Assembly: GCA_008508345.1 (NCBI GenBank)
Contig: QNGE01000988.1
Location: forward strand, 47,103 to 111,102
Source of the DNA: Paragonimus westermani
Lineage: Eukaryota > Platyhelminthes > Trematoda > Plagiorchiida > Troglotrematidae
DNA length: 64,000 nucleotides
Direction: 5' to 3'
The number at the start of each line of letters is the position of its first letter. Position 1 is the stretch's first letter. The position numbers and the translations under genes were made by a program. A model generated the notes under the pieces. That model was not told the DNA's origin, did no database searches, and saw only the letters and a program-made list of their open reading frames with translations. Of the stretch, positions 58,782 through 64,000 are shown piece by piece.

Positions 58782-61700
58782 GGTTACCCAGTGCAAACTG
58801 GTGAATGTCCCTGGTATTATTGGAATGCCTGATGGAAATACTGTTAGACCATTATGTTTTATCTTTGCTGTGTTTTGATTGTCCTCGAAATTAGATCGTT
58901 TCCTACTCAATGTTACACCTTTTTCTGTCATTTAATTTTCCTTTCTCTTCCATCGCCTACCACCATTTTCAGTAGACCATATGAAAAATTCGGGTTGGCG
59001 GTGGAGCGCGTATAACTGTTGTGGAGGGCAGGATCGGTTGCGAGATATGTGGACTTGCTTAATAGATTATGGTGTAAAAAGACAGAACATAGCTTCTCTT
59101 GATAAAAAAATTCTAAAGTGCACAGAAGAACGTTTGAACCAATTTATCATTTCTAAGAACTTCCTTCTGGGTGACAGTGCGAATGAGGGTGAGAAAGTTT
59201 TCTCCGAAGAATTAGCCACTCCTACTCTTATTAAATCGGCACAGTCAAGACGTCGAATCACGTGGTTTGAGACAATGATCGACATAACACTAACCCAAGC
59301 AGCACGCAGCACCATTTTAAATGGGGCAAAATAAGGCATTAGATGTATGTTGGTTTTTCACGGTAGGTGCGCCATAATCTGGGATTTTGCACATTTTTTA
59401 TATTCCTACTCTAACCGTAAAAGTCGGCGCGTACATTTCAATATGTGTGATATTGTCATGTTGTTTTATTGCATCACTTTCCCATAGATGCTTGTGCCCA
59501 AGGCAATTTGACTTCAAATGTCCGTAAGTTGCAGTGATATGTTTCTGGGTGTCCTCACATCATCACACAACGTTGGTCACGTTCGACAGAAAATTAAAGA
59601 CCACCCTCAGCGTCGACTATCCATAGAAAGTGGAAGAGGTTCGTGCAGCTGAATAAGTGTTTTGGATGTAGACAGGCGTCAAGGTGAGATCACAGGAATG
59701 GTCGTCCACATATGATTGAAACGAATGCTTTATCTTCCGGTTTGATATATGATTTCTGTATTCCAATCTATTTTTACTCTAAACTGCAATTTAGGCATTC
59801 ATTAAGAGCCGCTCTCAGATGTGGTGGAATCAAGCATTGTCAACGCATCCGCCTCTTGCCCCACCGAGCTACCACATGTAATAGTGGAACATGAACCACC
59901 TAAAGGTAATGAGAAAAGCTTGGTTATAAAATTTCCCCGTAGGGCCACCGCGCTCCCTTGTTACCCCACTCGGACGTACCGTTCAGCGGGAAATCGTGTG
60001 ATGGTTCTTACGAAGAAACATTTCATTGAAAGGCAGACGTATGATACCTAAGTCTGTGAGATATTACTATCCTAATTTACCAAAAGACCCCCGAACACTG
60101 ATGGGCACTCCGAGAATTTGTAATAAAGTGGTCATGGAAAATTAAGTTTATGTCCACTTTGGTTTGATCCGAGGTTTGTGTGCTGTCCTGTGCCGGCTCC
60201 CCCAAATTGCTTGCAAGGAAGTGTCACTGCAGTGGAACATATACGGCATGCGACGATACAATTCCAGTAACACACAATTAAGGCCAATCCTGTGCAGTGT
60301 TACCAGGCCTTTTGTGTCAATGCCATTTATGGTTGGTGTTTACAGAGGATCGGTGAGACCATGGAAGGTTCAAGCGTACATGCAACAAAGAATTGATTAA
60401 ATGAATGTTCTTGACCGCGAAGGGCTGGTCATTCCCGGGAGTAGTGCGAGCGTCTCTGAGGTGCTTTGAAGCGTTGTATGTGACACACCAGCTCGTTGCT
60501 TCGTTAAACAGTGTAAAGGTCACTCTGGTTATTTCGGTTGTAACTGCGGCAGCAAGCATGGTGTTTTGACAGAACACAGGCTGACATTCACTAAATGTGA
60601 CTGCCCAAACAGAACAGATGAAAGTTTCCGTTTCCAGACTGACCTGCATCATCACACTGGCGATTCCCCATTCATTCTTCTCCCCCTGGATATGATCCGG
60701 AGTTTCCCGCAGGAATATATGCATCTTGTTTGCTTACGTGTAATAAAGCGTTTGATCGGTCTCTGGATATCGTCATCACGTGATATCGGGCACCGTTTTA
60801 GTCCTACTTCAATTCGTGCGATTGAATAAAGAAGGCGCACGCGCACACACTGGTTGATGTTCAAAGGCTTTGCCACCCGATAACGGAGTTTGAACGCTGA
60901 AAAGCAACGGAATTCGGAGAGTTTCTGCTTTATCTTGGTCCCGTTGTACTGTGTGGGTTATTGGATTCTGATAAGTGTAGGCACTTTATGGGACTCTCCA
61001 TTTGTATGTACATCTTATATCACCCTTTGTTGATACCTAACTACGTTTCTTTGTTAAACAGTTGCTGATAATTTTCGTAAGACGATGTTCTAATACTCAT
61101 GGCCTTCATGAGATAGTTTACAAGGTGCAGAGTTTAACTCATTTGGTAGACGCTGCGTTGCATCAAGGACAACTTGACAGTTTTTCTTGTTTCCCTTTTG
61201 AATCGTTTTTGTGCATCATGAAGACGGCAGAACAAATATTCCGCCGACACATATATTTATCATGCACGTATATTTACGTGTTCCTTTGTACGGATATATG
61301 TATATTTTTGAAAAACTGCTTTCAGATCTGTATGAAGCGTACCCATATCCATTATGGATTCAGTAAATTGGAAGTATGTGACAGCAATTACGAGCGTTTG
61401 CGACTTGAATGAAAGAATGTGCATTAGCATGTTAACTATCGTCAAGTTTCTTAAAATCTTTGTTTTCTGATAACTAGAATGCGTGCGCCTAAATTGCAGT
61501 TCAACAAATCAGGTGAGACAGGTTATTACCTATAAATATTTTTTTCTTTGTAAATTGCATTCACATTTAAATTGTTATATCCAATGTGGCGTCTCAACCA
61601 TAAGTTGCCTTCTGAAGATTTGTTATCGATTGTTGCTCATTAACCTCCACTGTTTGTTTATATATTTTTACCCACGCGAACATTCACACTACTCTACACC

Positions 61701-61959
61701 GCTTCACAAAATCATTATTTACAGTATCCATTCCGTTACCTTGCAGATACTCGTCAAAGACAAGCAATCTGTATGGGCAAGGAAGATCAGTGAGAACCGC
61801 CAACAAATTGCACGCAAGAAGGGCATTTTGCTGAATCAAACAACCATGTTGTAACTCTTTGATGACGGACAATAAATGATACTCATTTTTCAGTGTTTCA
61901 GTCGTTGTTGGTGTTCGCGCATTGGAGGGTCCCCCATTGGACTGAGGAGCAATGTACAT
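58782..61959. other. Intergenic: unassigned open frames
   Basis: Frames at 58981-59334 (+), 60317-60724 (-) and 61483-61854 (+) exceed 115 codons but show no domain I recognise. The last contains an acceptor-like CCGTTACCTTGCAG before ILVKDKQSVWARKISENRQ and could be a terminal exon of an unknown plus-strand gene. I see no promoter or RNA gene. Confidence 0.3.
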
Positions 61960-63950
61960 TAGGTATTATGGTTGACATCAACGCACCCAAACTAAAATCT
62001 ATGGCGGCTTATCATGAGGACTGTGGCTGAGGGTTCTCGAAACCCTTGACAATGTTAATAGGTGAGAAAGCCTGAATAAAGCATGTCGATCTACCTACAA
62101 GGCACCATCCAGGACAGACAACCTCCTTGCTCGATCTGGTCATTACGAACGAGGCTCACCTGTTAGATAGGGTGGTCATCGAACCACCGCTAGGGCATAG
62201 TGACCACATGCTACTAACCTTTGATTTTATCTGTTACTGACTCCAAAATGTTGTGACAAAGACTTCATTATGAAACTTTCTGAAAGCACACTTCAACGCA
62301 CTAAGGACGTTCTTAAGCACACTAAGCCTTACATCCGACTCAGTGAACTCGAACTATCTTTCATTTAAAGCCGCCATTCACGAAGCTGATGAGGCATTTG
62401 TTCCTCGGAGATTATGGAAGTGCTCCTCTCGTGCACCACTTCCGCGGAACATACGTTGTCTTTTTGAAGTACGTTCTCCTCTATTCTCTGAGCAGAAGCT
62501 AACGGGTAGGCCAGAGGATCTAGAGGCATTTTGCTCCGTACGAAACAGGTGCGAGCGGGAAATCCGGCAACACACCCAACAGGTACAGTCAAAAATCCTA
62601 CACGTAGCTTACGAGAATAAGAATTTTCTTTTCAAGTATATACGTCGCCAGAGAAAAACTAAGCCTTTAGCGCTTTCTCTGAGGCTTTCCGATGGGAGAA
62701 CCTCCTCCAACCCCCAAGTCATTGCTGAAGTGTTCAGAGAATACTATTCATCAGTCTACAATGTGGATCAGCCAAAATGGCACTCATTTATTCAGTGAGG
62801 ATACTTCTAATACCCTCTCCTGACAGCTGACTTTTCTGTGTCCGACGTTCAGGATCTCTTGCTTAAGATTAATCTTTATAGTGTCATGGAATCAGACAAT
62901 ATCCATTCCCGGATCCTCTAAGAAGTGGCCATCGGTCTGGCGGTGCCTCTCTTCCATCTGTTTAAACAGACACTTTGCACAGGCACTCTTCCGGAGGCAC
63001 GGAAAGAGGCCACCGTCCCATCTACATTTAAAACAGGCAGTTGTCAATCTGCGAGTTATCGGCCGATCAGCCTTATCAGCATCCCGTGCAAGATAATGGA
63101 ACGACTTTTAGAACGCACCATCTTTAAGCATTTCTTCTCCAACAACCTTTTTTCTCCAACACAGCATGGCTTTCTTCCCGATCGGTCATGCATAACTAAT
63201 ATGTTAATTTAGATGAGACCCAACTGTGAAAAGTCAGGGCTTCGGCTGGATTCGAACCAACGACAGACACAGCATGCCTCAACGCGGCAAGCGCTCTACC
63301 AGCTGAGATACGAAGCCACACCAGGAGCTCCTGGTTTATGTCAACGACTTAAAATCTGGAATGCCTGTGGCTCAAATGCATTGCAGCTTGACCTTGATCG
63401 TATTAAGTGCTGGTCAGATGATTGGAGTCTCCCTTTAAACAACAGAAAGTGTACAAACTTGTCACTCGGAGGAGACTCCTGGAACCTATTCGCGATGCAC
63501 GGTGAACGAAATGTAGTAGATATCGCGAAAGTAGACCTCAGAAAAGACCTAGGGATCTAAATGTCGTATGGTTTGTCCTTTCATTATCATCACCAGCTGG
63601 CCGCAAAAAGAGGTCTTATGAATCCTTAGATGATCAAACTAATCTTCCCCCGGATAGACAAACACGCCTTTTACAGGCTTTGCGGAGTCTACATAAGATC
63701 ACTGCTCGAGTATATCATTCAAGTCGTCTACACTGGTTTGAAGAAGGACATACTCGCCATTGAACGTGTCCAGCCAGTAGTCACTAAAATGGTCACTGGC
63801 TTACAGCATCTCCGCTACGAGTCTTGCCTCAAAATTCTTGATCTTTATCCAATTGAGTTTCGAAGACTCCGGGGCGACCAAATTACACACTTTCTCTTTA
63901 GCACAGGACTCGTGCAACAATTCTCCACCCTAGTACCCTGCTAGCACCAA
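61960..63950 (+). pseudogene. CR1-like LINE copy with deleted palm
   Basis: In order: endonuclease remnant VDINAPKLKSMAAYHEDCG, then TSLLDLVITNEAHLLDRVV and PPLGHSDHMLLTF with the catalytic SDH intact (62.09-62.24 kb). The linker is LFSEQKLTGRPEDLEAFCSV and FLFKYIRRQRK, ending EYYSSVYNVDQPKWHSF (62.34-62.80 kb). Then VPSTFKTGSCQSASYRPISL, FSPTQHGFLPDRSCITNMLI (62.93-63.21 kb), and after a break VYVNDLKIWNACGSNALQLD (63.33 kb) and KILDLYPIEFRRLRGDQ near the end. The whole palm from motif A to the YADD box is missing between 63212 and 63330. Same family as the relic at 12.1-14.1 kb. Non-functional. Confidence 0.85.
63238..63317 (-). repeat. tRNA-like sequence (tRNA-derived SINE head or tRNA pseudogene)
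   Basis: On the minus strand 80 nt fold like a tRNA. GGCTTCG and CGAAGCC form a perfect 7-bp acceptor stem. A D-arm reads CTCAGCTGGTAGAGC (A box), and a T-arm GTTGG-TTCGAAT-CCAGC pairs fully (B box). The anticodon arm (CTTGCC with GGCATG) has a mismatch and the loop lacks the usual T33. The variable region is about 11 nt, too long for an ordinary class I tRNA. So it is tRNA-derived, not a normal gene. It sits exactly where the LINE has lost its palm. Confidence 0.7.
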
Positions 63951-64000
63951 TTAGCGGTTTAATTGGGGGTGAATTAGGGATATTTCTGGGTAATTTAGAG

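Noticed and set aside
58981..59334. 117-codon plus-strand frame upstream of the Penelope-like ORF
   Set aside because: The opposite strand is also open over most of it and no motif is recognisable.
60317..60724. 135-codon minus-strand frame
   Set aside because: No recognisable domain or splice context; overlaps a comparable plus-strand frame.
63238..63317. Functional tRNA gene
   Set aside because: The acceptor and T arms are perfect, but the anticodon loop lacks T33, the anticodon stem has a mismatch and the variable region is too long. It also lies at a LINE deletion junction.
1..64000. CRISPR arrays, operons, bacterial promoters and ribosome binding sites
   Set aside because: The spliced gene structure and retroelement content show a eukaryotic nuclear sequence; no regularly spaced repeats were found.

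Overview
This is a eukaryotic window, most likely from a flatworm and probably a digenean trematode (inference). The grounds are small exons separated by kilobase introns, heavy RTE- and CR1-like LINE debris, a Penelope-like element with a GIY-YIG domain, and small hammerhead-ribozyme repeats. No bacterial-style gene organisation is present. One base is unresolved (N at 29217).

The backbone is a single gene on the minus strand, from about 48.25 kb down to about 2.3-2.8 kb: the orthologue of RPGRIP1L (nephrocystin-8/fantom), a scaffold of the ciliary transition zone. I could assemble 17 coding exons whose splice phases all agree. They encode about 915 residues: an N-terminal coiled-coil half (exons 1-10), the first C2 domain (exons 11-15) and the second C2 domain (exons 16-17). 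One intron, between exons 7 and 8, is of the GC-AG type. An eighteenth exon at 2307-2666 may start the third C2 domain, but I am not sure of it.

The introns hold most of the other recognisable content. The exon 16/17 intron has an RTE reverse-transcriptase scrap. The exon 14/15 intron has two CR1-like LINE relics, one on each strand. The exon 10/11 intron has an LTR-like GC-rich patch. The exon 2/3 intron has an RTE relic plus a 365-bp inverted repeat with identical arms. Six copies of a roughly 100-140 bp repeat with a hammerhead core are scattered through the introns. Two are flanked by short exact direct repeats, which look like target-site duplications.

Upstream of the gene (48.3-64 kb) there is a fold-back MITE-like element with a 7-bp duplication, another RTE-tail repeat, an (AT)n tract, a nearly intact Penelope-like ORF on the minus strand, and a CR1-like LINE on the plus strand. 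That LINE has lost its palm and contains an 80-nt tRNA-like sequence. The left edge of the window cuts an open RTE-type endonuclease reading frame on the minus strand. I recognised no second host gene.
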